33,658 nucleotides of DNA. Source: Chrysochromulina tobinii (Eukaryota > Haptophyta > Prymnesiales > Chrysochromulinaceae). A model generated the notes under the pieces. The model had not been told where the DNA came from, did no database searches, and saw nothing but the letters and a program-made list of their open reading frames with translations. Both the position numbers and the translations under genes were made by a program. This document shows positions 18,379 to 27,035 of the stretch, in pieces; position 1 is the first letter of the stretch; each line of letters opens with the position of its first letter. Where the stretch lies: positions 1-33,658 of the forward strand of contig JWZX01002700.1 of assembly GCA_001275005.1 (NCBI GenBank), written 5' to 3'.

Positions 18379-20474
18379 TCAAAGTTGTTGCGAAATGTTA
18401 CGATGATGGATGTCATATCCCTTGCGCGCCAACCCTGCCGCATCATCGTCGATGTCGTCGTCGACTTTCGCCTTGACCTTCTTCAATGTGCTCTTCATTT
18501 GCGCATTCTGACTGTCTAGCTTTGATGCTTCAGCCGCTTTGCGCTCCTTGGACTCCGACGCCATGACGTTGCGTTGCCGCCCCGCCTCCTCGTCGGTGAT
18601 GTCGGTGTCCGTTGCCGCCTTGGCACTATTCAGTCCGTGCGCGAACTCGGCATTCTCTCGCGCGAGCCTCTCCGCCTCCTCTTGCTTTCGCTTACGCGAG
18701 GCTGCTGCAGCTTGGCGCCGCGCTTCGCCCAATGCCTCATCGGTGACGTCATCATCCGTCGCTGCCTTGACACTCTTGAGCCGCTTGTAGATCTCCAAGT
18801 TTGCCTGCGCAAGCGCCGCCGCCTCCGCCTTCCTGCGCTCCTTGGACTCGATCGCCATCTCTTTGCGTCGCACGGCCGAAGCTTCCGTGTCTAGCACGTT
18901 ATCCGTGACCGCCGTGACATTCCTTATGCGATGAGCCCTCTCGGCATTCTCGCGCGCTATCCGCTTTCGCTCAGCCTCTTTCCTCGCCTTGGAGTCGGCA
19001 GCAGCCTGGATGCGTGCCTCACCCGCCGCCTCGTCGGCGACGTCGTCGTCCGTGCGCTGCGTCACGGAGGCAATCTTCTTCAGGATCTCGGCATTCTCCG
19101 CGCCGATTTGGGAGTCCGCAAGGTCATCCATCGAGTACAGCTTCCGAAACTCGGAGCCATCGAACTTTACCGCCGCCTCGCGCTTCACAAAATGGGCCGA
19201 GAAGATCTTGTTCCGCACGCTCTGCCTGCTGGAGAGCGTCAGCCGCTCATTCTCTTCGATCTCAGCCTGGGTATCTCTCCTCAGCTGCGCAATCCGCCGT
19301 CGCCTCTGCTTCGTGAGCTGCTCCCTTGATTGCCCAGCTTCCTGCTTCATCTTTGCAACGCGCTCGCGCTTCTCCTTTTGCATGGCCATGAATTCCTCCC
19401 CTAACTGTGCCTTGCGCGACATTTCCCGCTCGGTGTCGGCCCGCAGTTGGGCGGCGTCCTTCGCCTTGCGACGGTGACTGAGCTGTAAGGCTTTGGTCAA
19501 CTTAGCATTCGTCGTCTGTTTCAGCAGCTCCGCAGCTTGGTGCCGCTCTTCGGTCGTCCGCTGCCGAAATTCTTGCACACTCTCGGCGAAAGCCAGCTTT
19601 TCCCTCACGTGCTCCTCCCGCAAAGCAGCCGCTGCAGCCTCTCCTGTACATCAAGCCGTGCATCCTTGCTGTCGTACCCGCCTTTGTCCTTCTCCACCTG
19701 CGCCCGGACAACGGCGTGGTGCTCCTCGCGAATCCGCTCAATTTTGTGCGCGTTGTCGATGCTCTCTTGTCGGACTTGACGTCCCTGCTCGAGGTTCCGA
19801 CGGATGAGCGCCCGCTGCACCCGATCGTTGACGCTGCGCATGCGTTCGCGCTTTTCCTGCGAGGCCTCGTACTGCTGGCGCGCCTTCTCTTGACGCACCT
19901 CGTCGCGCGTGCTACGATCTGCGTGCGCCTGCTCCACTGTGGCGCGATTTTCGAGTGACCTTTGGTATTTTGCGTACACGCCGGCGCTCACCGGCGACTC
20001 GCGAGCACTGCCAAGCAGGTCGACCGCGCCATTGCTCGCCGCTGAACGCGCCGTGCTCATGCCGAAGCCTTGTGATCTCGCCGAGTTGCAGGTGGAGCGC
20101 GCCGTCAGCGCGCCACCGGAGCGCGCCGTATGCGCGCCACCATCCTCAGGGTTCTGAGCGCGCACAATTCCACCCCGCGACGTGGCGTATGCCGCGCGTG
20201 TGAGTGACTGGGTGCGGATCTCGAAATTGGTGACTTTCTCAGGCAGTGCGCCATGCTCCTGCCCCCATAGGAGCGTGCCCATAAAGGTCAAATTGCTGAA
20301 GAACCACGTGCGCGTGGAGCTGAAGCTAATCGCCTGGAGCAAGCTACCGTTGTTCACGCGCTCGGGCTCGCGGCTTGTTAGCTGGCCGTCAGCGTTGACC
20401 ACCATCTTCGAATGCGATCCGGAAGCTGTACGGGCTGTTGCCGGCTCCGGATCTGTCGGTAGCGGGTCTTCCAT
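18379..20474 (-). CDS. Coiled-coil repeat protein (possible cytoskeletal/flagellar), frame broken near 19605-19640
   Basis: Two overlapping minus-strand frames appear to be one gene. The first (ATG at 20474, stop at 19605) encodes about 289 residues with TARS/SARS-type motifs and then a charged helix rich in Glu, Arg and Gln. The second continues the same helical character (REEHVREKLAFAESVQEFRQ) to the stop at 18379. The frames meet at about 19605-19640. A one-base gap, or a 35-nt GT...AG segment, would join them. The C-terminal part has four exact 49-residue repeats plus a partial fifth, each with a V.A.TDDDV.DE..G.AR core followed by SKERK..EA and a long helix. Such charged repeats are typical of structural proteins of cilia, basal bodies or cytoskeleton, but I recognise no named family. 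Confidence 0.7.
18487..19074 (-). repeat. Four tandem 49-residue (147-bp) coding repeats
   Basis: Repeats start at I/L residues in IASVTQRTDDDV, IRNVTAVTDNVL, LKSVKAATDDDV and LNSAKAATDTDI, each exactly 49 residues apart with no insertions. A fifth, 35-residue partial copy (LKKVKAKVDDDI) follows to the stop. 49 equals seven heptads, so helical register is kept from copy to copy. Confidence 0.88.
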
Positions 20475-21104
20475 GGGGCAGTCCAGTCGGACTGCAGGCG
20501 TATGACTCTCGTCCGATTTATTGGTCCACGTTTTTGGGGTTGCGGAATTTTCGAAACGAATGCAAGAATTCTAAAATCAAACCAGGGACCCGGACATGCG
20601 GTTTTGGCCGCACGCTCCGCGCCTATGTAAGTCTGATGGGTTTGGTTATCGGTCAAACGTTTCGATGAACGTTTCTTTCGAAGAACTTCCCCTGACCAGG
20701 GAATTTCCCACAGTGTGGTTACTGACTGAACCTGTTACTGGACTAAACCTGACTTAATCCTGAAGGGGAACAAGGGGAATAACAAGGGAAACGTTAAGGG
20801 AACGACGATTTCGGTTTTCGCGCACTGAGCATATACATGCCCCGTGACACACGCTTGTCAACAGTCACTCTGCACACCGGCACCACCCTGCACCCTCACG
20901 CAGCGACCCGCACACTCCGCGCGCTCACGCTTCGCACCACCCTGACCGAAGCTGCACACGCACACTCCGCATACGCGCACCACCCGCAGCACCCGCACAC
21001 CCATAGCCATACACGCTGCACATGCACACTCCGGTCCGCTTACGCACCACCCGCACCACCCGCAGCACTCACTCAGAGCGCGTACGCATGCATCATTGAT
21101 CACA
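20475..21104. other. Intergenic region with CA-rich simple sequence
   Basis: From the coiled-coil gene start to the TIR-like gene stop. It contains an AT-rich probable promoter patch (20520-20590), degenerate GGGAA/AAGGGGAA units (20690-20810), and a long stretch (about 20860-21070) rich in CACCCGCACAC, CACACTCCG and similar units. The predicted peptides there are low-complexity His/Thr-rich and are not credible genes. Confidence 0.55.
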
Positions 21105-23546
21105 CTATGCATGATGCAAGTCGCTGTCGTCGGCCTTGGAAGCGAAAAGGGAAGCGCGCGCAGAGCTGATCAACCCCTCGAAGACGCCAGCCGCTCGCAG
21201 ATCTTTCTCGTGGCACTTCTCTGTCTGCCCTGAGCCAAGCGTTTCGATCTCCACGGTGTAGAGCGCCTCCTCTGCATCCTCCTCTGCATCGTACGCGTTC
21301 ACATAGGCGAGAGTCTCCTCTCCGTTGCTGCGCTTCAGGTACACGCAGCTGCCGATGGCGTAGCGCTTCAGAATTAAGTCGGCCACCTTCTCCGAGACGG
21401 CAACACCAACAGTCTCAGGCTTCAACATAGGCGCATCAATCACATGCTCACTTGCTGGCGGTGACGCTTGCTTTCGAAACATCTCAATGACATGCCTATC
21501 GATCTCCAGGATCTTGGGCAACATGGTCTCCTTGTCCTTTGCATTGGTAACGATCACGTCCGGCTTCTTGAGGTGCTCGAACATTTCCTCGGGCGTCTTC
21601 TTGGACACCTTTTGAACGAGCCCCTCCTTATCATGCGTTTCGTCAGCCGTGTGGATACATTCAATCGTGTAGCGACTCTCAGCCTCCGTTGCGGGGCGGA
21701 GCCCATTGGACGTGACCGTCTGCATCGAGCACCATGCCTCCGTCAGCGGCCAGAATCTGGATGCGTACGACCCGTCGAGGAGAATGAGGACGCGCGCAGT
21801 CAGGTAAAGGTCGGCCATGGCGGCAAGCATCAGCTGGAACTCGGCCTTATCGTCGGGAGTCCGAGTGTCAACGCCATCCACTTTCTGGGGCATTGACGAG
21901 TAATCAAACCAGACCCACTTGATATCTGTGTGCGCTTCCAGATACGCCTTGATGGCCTTGAGTTGCTCGCCGTCGACATCAGGCTGGCTTTTGTCTTCCC
22001 ACCGATGGCTCACGAAGAGGATGTTCGCCATGATGCCACCGCCACAAAATGCGGGTTCGTGGAACGCGGATGCGAGGGGTATTCTTATCTTCGTTAGGTG
22101 GCCGTCCTTGCGCAGCGTCTGCATGCGAGGCAGCGACTTGGTGTCGCACTCGCGCACCCTTTCGGCGGGGATGAAGTAGAAGGAGGGTGCGTCGTCGTCC
22201 CACCCTTGGCTTTTGAGCTCTTTGATGGCCTGCTCCACCAGCTCCTTTTGGGCTTCGTCGGAGATACGCAGGCGTGATGCATACTTTTTGAGGAAGTCGA
22301 AGTTGCATGCCAAGACGAAAAGAAAGTACAGAGCAAATTTGCCATATAACAAGAACGGAGCACACTCGCCGTAGCAGGTCAAAGGCAGCTCGTACTTGTT
22401 CATCAGGTCCGTTCGGTCAAAGTAAGCGGCCGGGCGCGGTACAGAAAGTCGTTGCACAATGATGAGGAGGCGCATGAATGAGAAGAGTGTCAGTATCAGT
22501 GACGCGAGGCCCAGCACCATGGCAACGAGTATGTGTGGAGCGAGCAAGTGCTCATAGCCGTCGTCAGCGCTTGCACGGCCAGTGCCGAAAATGAAAAGTG
22601 AGATGAGAAACCAGGATGCAAAAATGAAGACGTTCACGTCAATTACGTCGCTCCCTAGGACTTGCACCATCGGCGCGTACTGCACGGCCTGGCACAGGTC
22701 CTCGTAAGTCACGTAGCCGCAATTGGGCACGGCAGGGCAGCTGGCATTGGCGGCAGATGCCTCGAACGCCGATACAAACGCAGCCTGGTCCTCACAAGCG
22801 ATGCCGTTGAGTGATAACTCAACGAAGACATTCAGCAGAGTCGCTTCAATTGGCACCCGCTGCATCGCCGTCAGAGCATAGGTGGCCACGCACGCCATTA
22901 TCATGGTGATGATGCCGACCCGCACTGCTTGCGAGAGGACGAATGACTTGTACTTCTCTTGGTATTTCTTGATGGAACGCAGCACAATCGTAAAAGAGTA
23001 GAATACGACAACAGCCCAGATATTGCCGAAGAACCAACCGAATACGTAAAAATCCAATTGCTCGCGAAAGTAAAACGCGAAGTATCCATAGATGGAGACG
23101 AGATACAAAGCAAACTCCAACGACATGGGCCACGTCCAGACGCGCTCGGTAAGGGCGTTTTGTTTACTGGCATCGTCAGAATCATTGACCTGGGCGAGGA
23201 GGAGCGATAAAAAGAGAGGAGGAGTTGAAGCGGCCCAGACTAGGATTCCAAGGGTCTGCCCTGCGGAGAGCTCTGTAAAGGACCCGGTCCAACCGGCGAC
23301 TTGATCACGTCGTGAGTATTGAGTGCCGGTGAACAATAAGAACATGGGCGCGGGCAGGGCCAGAAACAGGCGAAATAGTACGAAGGTCTGCCGGGTCTTG
23401 TCGGGCCACTTTCCAGAGGGCGTTCGACGTTTTGTCTCCTTGGCGGCAGGCATTCGCTCGGTTGCAGGAGGGACTGGGTCGATCGACGTGAGTGCGCTGG
23501 GAAGGACAGGGGCTTGGGCGCGGCGGGACATTTCGGAGCGAGCCAT
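21105..23546 (-). CDS. Eight-pass membrane protein with cytosolic TIR-like domain and C-terminal small beta-barrel
   Basis: Intronless 813-residue frame with ATG at 23546. About eight hydrophobic helices lie between residues 55 and 422; a Cys-containing loop between helices 5 and 6 (CEDQ, SCPAVPNCGY, EDLCQ) suggests disulfides outside the cytosol. After a charged helix comes a TIR-like alpha/beta domain at about 505-645: ILFVSHRWED as the first strand, DGEQLKAIKAYLEAH, WVWFDYSSMPQ, MLAAMADLYLTARVLILLD, and YASRFWPLTEAWCSMQ, where the Glu sits near the position of the TIR catalytic Glu. The C-terminus (about 725-800) resembles a Tudor/SH3-like barrel: GSCVYLKRSNGEETLAYV, LYTVEIETLGSGQ, CHEKDLRAAG. 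TIR domains act as adaptors or NAD-cleaving enzymes. A membrane-linked signalling role is inferred; substrate and partners are unknown. Confidence 0.75.
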   Translation of the reverse strand: MARSEMSRRAQAPVLPSALTSIDPVPPATERMPAAKETKRRTPSGKWPDKTRQTFVLFRLFLALPAPMFLLFTGTQYSRRDQVAGWTGSFTELSAGQTLGILVWAASTPPLFLSLLLAQVNDSDDASKQNALTERVWTWPMSLEFALYLVSIYGYFAFYFREQLDFYVFGWFFGNIWAVVVFYSFTIVLRSIKKYQEKYKSFVLSQAVRVGIITMIMACVATYALTAMQRVPIEATLLNVFVELSLNGIACEDQAAFVSAFEASAANASCPAVPNCGYVTYEDLCQAVQYAPMVQVLGSDVIDVNVFIFASWFLISLFIFGTGRASADDGYEHLLAPHILVAMVLGLASLILTLFSFMRLLIIVQRLSVPRPAAYFDRTDLMNKYELPLTCYGECAPFLLYGKFALYFLFVLACNFDFLKKYASRLRISDEAQKELVEQAIKELKSQGWDDDAPSFYFIPAERVRECDTKSLPRMQTLRKDGHLTKIRIPLASAFHEPAFCGGGIMANILFVSHRWEDKSQPDVDGEQLKAIKAYLEAHTDIKWVWFDYSSMPQKVDGVDTRTPDDKAEFQLMLAAMADLYLTARVLILLDGSYASRFWPLTEAWCSMQTVTSNGLRPATEAESRYTIECIHTADETHDKEGLVQKVSKKTPEEMFEHLKKPDVIVTNAKDKETMLPKILEIDRHVIEMFRKQASPPASEHVIDAPMLKPETVGVAVSEKVADLILKRYAIGSCVYLKRSNGEETLAYVNAYDAEEDAEEALYTVEIETLGSGQTEKCHEKDLRAAGVFEGLISSARASLFASKADDSDLHHA

Positions 23547-23637
23547 GCGACACTTTCATTATGGGCGTACTCGTACTTGTTAACAGTGAAACGAGACACA
23601 GAGAAGAATTGCAACCAAATCTCGGAAACTCAGGAGC

Positions 23638-23726
23638 TAAAGCGGTCAGAGTTAGAGCAACCGGTGCTCCGCGAGCCCACCCTCCCGAAGTGGTGGGGCA
23701 CGGCCGGCGCTCCCTCGATTCCAAGA
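23638..23726. repeat. 89-bp direct repeat, left copy
   Basis: All 89 bases are identical to 26135-26223, in the same orientation. It begins TAAAGCGGTCAGAGTTAG and ends CTCCCTCGATTCCAAGA. Internally CCCACC and GGTGGG can pair. It lies about 90 bp upstream of the TIR-like gene start and beyond the 3' end of the 23965-25959 gene. Confidence 0.95.
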
Positions 23727-23964
23727 CAATAGAGGGCCGCCAAACGTCCAACGAGGTATCATATCGGCGCCCATCGCAAGCATCTCGAAACAGAGGCACA
23801 ATCTGAAGATGAGAAAAATGACAACGACCTTTCCACCCCATTACAAGTTCTCTCATTTGGCGCGCGACGAGCGCTCTCTTCGCGCGCTCGCGTCCGGCGC
23901 GAACCACTATCGCGGCTCGAGCCTTTTGCATATGCCGCCAATGCCGTTCTCGTCGCCCTCCTCG

Positions 23965-25959
23965 TCAGAGGATGCGGCCTCTCCGCCACAGCGCCAGTAC
24001 GGCGACGGCCCGCGGCGCGTGCTCGTGCCCGCGAACCGCCTCGCTGCCAATGCAGCCGCGACCATTGCCTCTAATGATGCGGCCCGGCGAGCCCGTGCGC
24101 TCTTCCCGATTAGCCTTAAGAAAGACGCGATACGCTCGGCAGTCGCGTGGCCTCGTCACGTTTCGGACCGTGATGACGTGCGTGTTGGAGCGGTGGTTGA
24201 CCATGCCGCACTGGAAGCACACACACGTCATGGGCTCCGCGATCGAGGTTGCGTACCTAGAGAGCTTTGCCCAGACAGAGGCCTCATTTGGAAGATGCGT
24301 GTCGACCCCGTGATTGTGAGCCTGAGCCGTGAGGTTGTTGAGCATCGTGAGGTGCTCGACAGCACGAGGCCGGGCGTTGTGGACGTGCTCCGCATTGCGC
24401 CGTCGCTCCGCCCAGTAGTTGCGCACGTCTCGGTCTCCTGAATTGAGGTTGCGCACGTTGGTGACGATGAGCCGGCGTTTTTGGTTGTAGAGGTCGACAG
24501 CTTCGACGGTGCTATGTGGATCTGGGAACGTGACACTGTCGTACGGCAGCAAGCTCGAGGACGAGGTCGCACCTTGGCCTTGAGCCCGTGCCGAGACGTC
24601 ACGCGACAGGCGCTCGCGCACTGTGCAGACTTCTGTGCCATCCTCGACCACGATGGTGAACGTCGTCGGCTGGACCGCCGGGCTCTCTTCGTGCCGAATC
24701 GGCAGTCCCTGCCGTGCGTCAGGCGTGGCCACGGGCGGCGGTGGTGGCGAAGGCACGTTGACGGTCTTGACACTGGCACGGGCGGTGCTCCCGTCGGCGC
24801 GATGATAGAGTACAGACTGGCCTTCAGTAGGAGCAGCTGCGGCCACAGCTTCCTCGAACGGCAATGGCGGGTTCAGGTCTGATGGAAGGAATGCGAAGCG
24901 CAGATCCTTGAACTTGATGCGCTCGGGCAGCCCGGGTGACGCTTTGGTTTGCATCCAGTTTTCGACGTGATTCATGATCTGGTGGAGCGTCATGGTTCGC
25001 CGAACGTCGGGCAGCATGAAGAGGTCGGACGCATCGAGATCGATCCATTCGTCACGCGCGGCATCGAAGAGCACGATGGAATCTGGGTCGAGCTGCAAGT
25101 CCCACGCTGCAGGGGCACGTGCGACGCCATTCAGCCAGTCCACCTGAGCATTTTCGGGCAGCGCGAGGTCCGCAGAGAGACGCGTCCATCGGCCGTAGTG
25201 AAGCTCGAGGAGCGGGCCAGCTTGGTTGGTGATTGACTTTGAGAAGCTTGCCCGTACGAGCCCACCCACGTCCTTTTGCAATCTGAGAATCCGATGTCTG
25301 CGTGCGCTGTGAGATCGATTGACGAGGGCAGGATGATGAGTCGACATCGGCAAGTCTCCCGCGTGCAGCTCCAGAAGTGCGACGTCTTCGGCACGCATCC
25401 ACGCACGTGTTTTGCCAGCGTTTGCCTCAGCAGCGCGATGCGCGTCGAGCGCCTTTATTGTTTCCGCTGACACGACCTTGCTCGTGGCCGACGTAGGCTG
25501 CTTTAGGCCGTCCTCGGAGAGCTGCACCGCCCGGTTGCCGCAGCGCCGCAGGACTCTGATGTCCGCGGCCGAGCGATGGGTGCTCGCCTGGCTCATGAGC
25601 AGCGCGATGATCGCCTGGGGGCAGTCTGGCGTCACTGGCATGAGCTCGAGCACCTTGCGGGCTCGTTTGTCACGCATGTTCATTGCTGAGAACTTGGCAG
25701 GCAAGAGCGTGCTCGTGAGGTTGGTCACGGATTCGTTGCGAGCGAGCGCGAGCCATCGGCGGCCGAGCACCTCGAGGTGCACCGCGGGCGAAGGGCTGTG
25801 CTTGAGCAGCACATCGACCACTTGCTGCACGATGGCTTTGGTGTCCACATCGATGGGACTCGGCGAGGGCTCGCACGCCATCGGTACGGGCGGCTGATTC
25901 GGAAGGGCACCGAGCGCATTGGCGAAGGATTCGAAGTCGGTGTGCTGGGTGGCGAGCAT
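23965..25959 (-). CDS. Unrecognised 664-residue protein with a C-terminal Cys/His cluster
   Basis: The frame opens further upstream, but the first ATG is at 25959 (MLATQHTDFESFANALG), giving 664 residues to the stop at 23965. I do not recognise the family. Visible parts are an N-terminal helical region (about 30-230) with MRDKRARKVLELMP and ADIRVLRRCGNRAVQL; a central part with LELHYGRWTRLSADLALPE, DSIVLFDAARDEWIDLDASDLF and TMTLHQIMNHVENWM; a Pro/Ser linker (about 410-480); and a C-terminal Cys/His segment (C579, C581, C584 in CVCFQCGMVNHRSNTH, then a further Cys in RPRDCRAY) that could bind zinc. The last 40 residues look less protein-like, so a 3' intron or a shifted end is possible. Its position between 89-bp direct repeats hints at a mobile or captured gene. 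Confidence 0.6.
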   Translation of the reverse strand: MLATQHTDFESFANALGALPNQPPVPMACEPSPSPIDVDTKAIVQQVVDVLLKHSPSPAVHLEVLGRRWLALARNESVTNLTSTLLPAKFSAMNMRDKRARKVLELMPVTPDCPQAIIALLMSQASTHRSAADIRVLRRCGNRAVQLSEDGLKQPTSATSKVVSAETIKALDAHRAAEANAGKTRAWMRAEDVALLELHAGDLPMSTHHPALVNRSHSARRHRILRLQKDVGGLVRASFSKSITNQAGPLLELHYGRWTRLSADLALPENAQVDWLNGVARAPAAWDLQLDPDSIVLFDAARDEWIDLDASDLFMLPDVRRTMTLHQIMNHVENWMQTKASPGLPERIKFKDLRFAFLPSDLNPPLPFEEAVAAAAPTEGQSVLYHRADGSTARASVKTVNVPSPPPPPVATPDARQGLPIRHEESPAVQPTTFTIVVEDGTEVCTVRERLSRDVSARAQGQGATSSSSLLPYDSVTFPDPHSTVEAVDLYNQKRRLIVTNVRNLNSGDRDVRNYWAERRRNAEHVHNARPRAVEHLTMLNNLTAQAHNHGVDTHLPNEASVWAKLSRYATSIAEPMTCVCFQCGMVNHRSNTHVITVRNVTRPRDCRAYRVFLKANREERTGSPGRIIRGNGRGCIGSEAVRGHEHAPRAVAVLALWRRGRIL

Positions 25960-26134
25960 CGCGACGAGGAGCAGGCGGACGGAGCGACAGCATGCAAAAT
26001 GCCTGCGAGTGCGCCAACGAAGACGTGCGAGACCCGGAGACGAGCGCTCAGAGTAAACGAATGGATTCTTTCCTTTTTTATCGACTAACAACGGCGGCCG
26101 CTCTGGAATTTGGTCACATACTAGCTAGCAGCTG

Positions 26135-26223
26135 TAAAGCGGTCAGAGTTAGAGCAACCGGTGCTCCGCGAGCCCACCCTCCCGAAGTGGTGGGGCACGG
26201 CCGGCGCTCCCTCGATTCCAAGA
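26135..26223. repeat. 89-bp direct repeat, right copy
   Basis: Identical over all 89 bases to 23638-23726. It lies about 175 bp upstream of the ATG of the unrecognised 664-residue gene, so it could also contribute to that gene's promoter or 5' UTR. Confidence 0.95.
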
Positions 26224-27035
26224 TCCGTTGATTACGTTGATACATGTAGTCGACTAGTCGTCCTCCATGGAAAGTCGCATGTCGACTCAGGCTCAGGCGG
26301 GCGGGGGGCCAGGGACCGCGCACAGGCGGGCAGTGTGCCAAGGATGTTCGCGCGACATTATGAATTACGATTACGAATACACACACAAGTAAACAGCGAG
26401 GCAGTGAACAGGAATACATGTACCGAACCCCAAGAGCCAAGATTTCCCAAGATTTACAAGGACACATACACATTCACACAAACACATTAACACCATGGCG
26501 GGCACCGAGCTTGAAGCTCATGGTTAATCATGGCGGGTGCGGTAGTTGCTCCGCGATGTAGTATAGTAAATGTAGTATGGTACCGGTAGTTGCTCCGCGA
26601 TGCGCGATCGTGACTTAGATCGTGAGAAATCGTGAGTCGACGCTCCTGCTGGCTGCTGCTCTTCATTACCGGTAGGAAATCACACCTTACAAACCTTACG
26701 TAAACAGCTCTTCACAGAAACAGCTCGTCACGGCGCCACTATGGCTACATGCGGACCGACGGGGATATTCGACCGACCCATCCTGAGTATACCTGAGGCT
26801 GAGCGCTGAGGGCTGGGGTACCGGTACCATGCGGTACATACTGTTCGACCGAGACCCCTTCTCGTGTGTGAAATATCGCCGCACTTTCTCATTTGGTCTT
26901 TTTTTGTTGTCGGTGTGAATTCACGTATGTTCACGTATGTACGCCGGCCCTTTTCTTGGGTGTCGAGTATAAACATTGACTGTGAATTCACTCGAAAACC
27001 AGGATGGAGGCCCACTGTTCTGCAGCCAAGTGGCC
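26224..27035. other. Intergenic region between divergent genes, with an 18-bp direct repeat
   Basis: AT-richer than the genes. Contents are a CACA-rich stretch (26380-26490), an 18-bp direct repeat at 26541-26558 and 26585-26602, ATCGTGA units near 26608-26640, and TTCACGTATG twice near 26920-26940. It is the likely upstream region of the PH-IQ gene. No gene is supported. Confidence 0.5.
26541..26602. repeat. 18-bp direct repeat pair
   Basis: GGTAGTTGCTCCGCGATG occurs at 26541-26558 and again at 26585-26602, spaced by 26 bp of GTAGTAT-rich sequence. Function is unknown; a promoter element is possible given the divergent flanking genes. Confidence 0.85.

Larger units (their letters stand above)
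23638..26223. mobile_element. Candidate element bounded by 89-bp terminal direct repeats
   Basis: A 2586-bp segment with perfect 89-bp direct repeats at both ends encloses a single gene. Perfect identity suggests a recent event. No reverse transcriptase, integrase, transposase or terminal TG...CA is visible and I find no clear target-site duplication, so this is only a candidate: a non-autonomous element, a gene captured by one, or two independent copies of a dispersed short repeat. Confidence 0.3.

Noticed and set aside
20837-21169. Plus-strand His/Thr-rich frame and CA-rich repeat block as a CRISPR-like array
   Set aside because: The units are degenerate and contiguous, without regular spacers, in a eukaryotic intergenic region: ordinary simple sequence.
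23305-23931. Minus-strand frame reading through the left 89-bp repeat into the TIR-like gene
   Set aside because: It overlaps the start of a much better gene. The segment shared with the frame at 26114-26473 is just the translation of the 89-bp repeat.
23638-26223. LTR retrotransposon
   Set aside because: No reverse transcriptase, integrase or protease motif, no TG...CA ends, and repeats of only 89 bp. Left as a generic candidate element.
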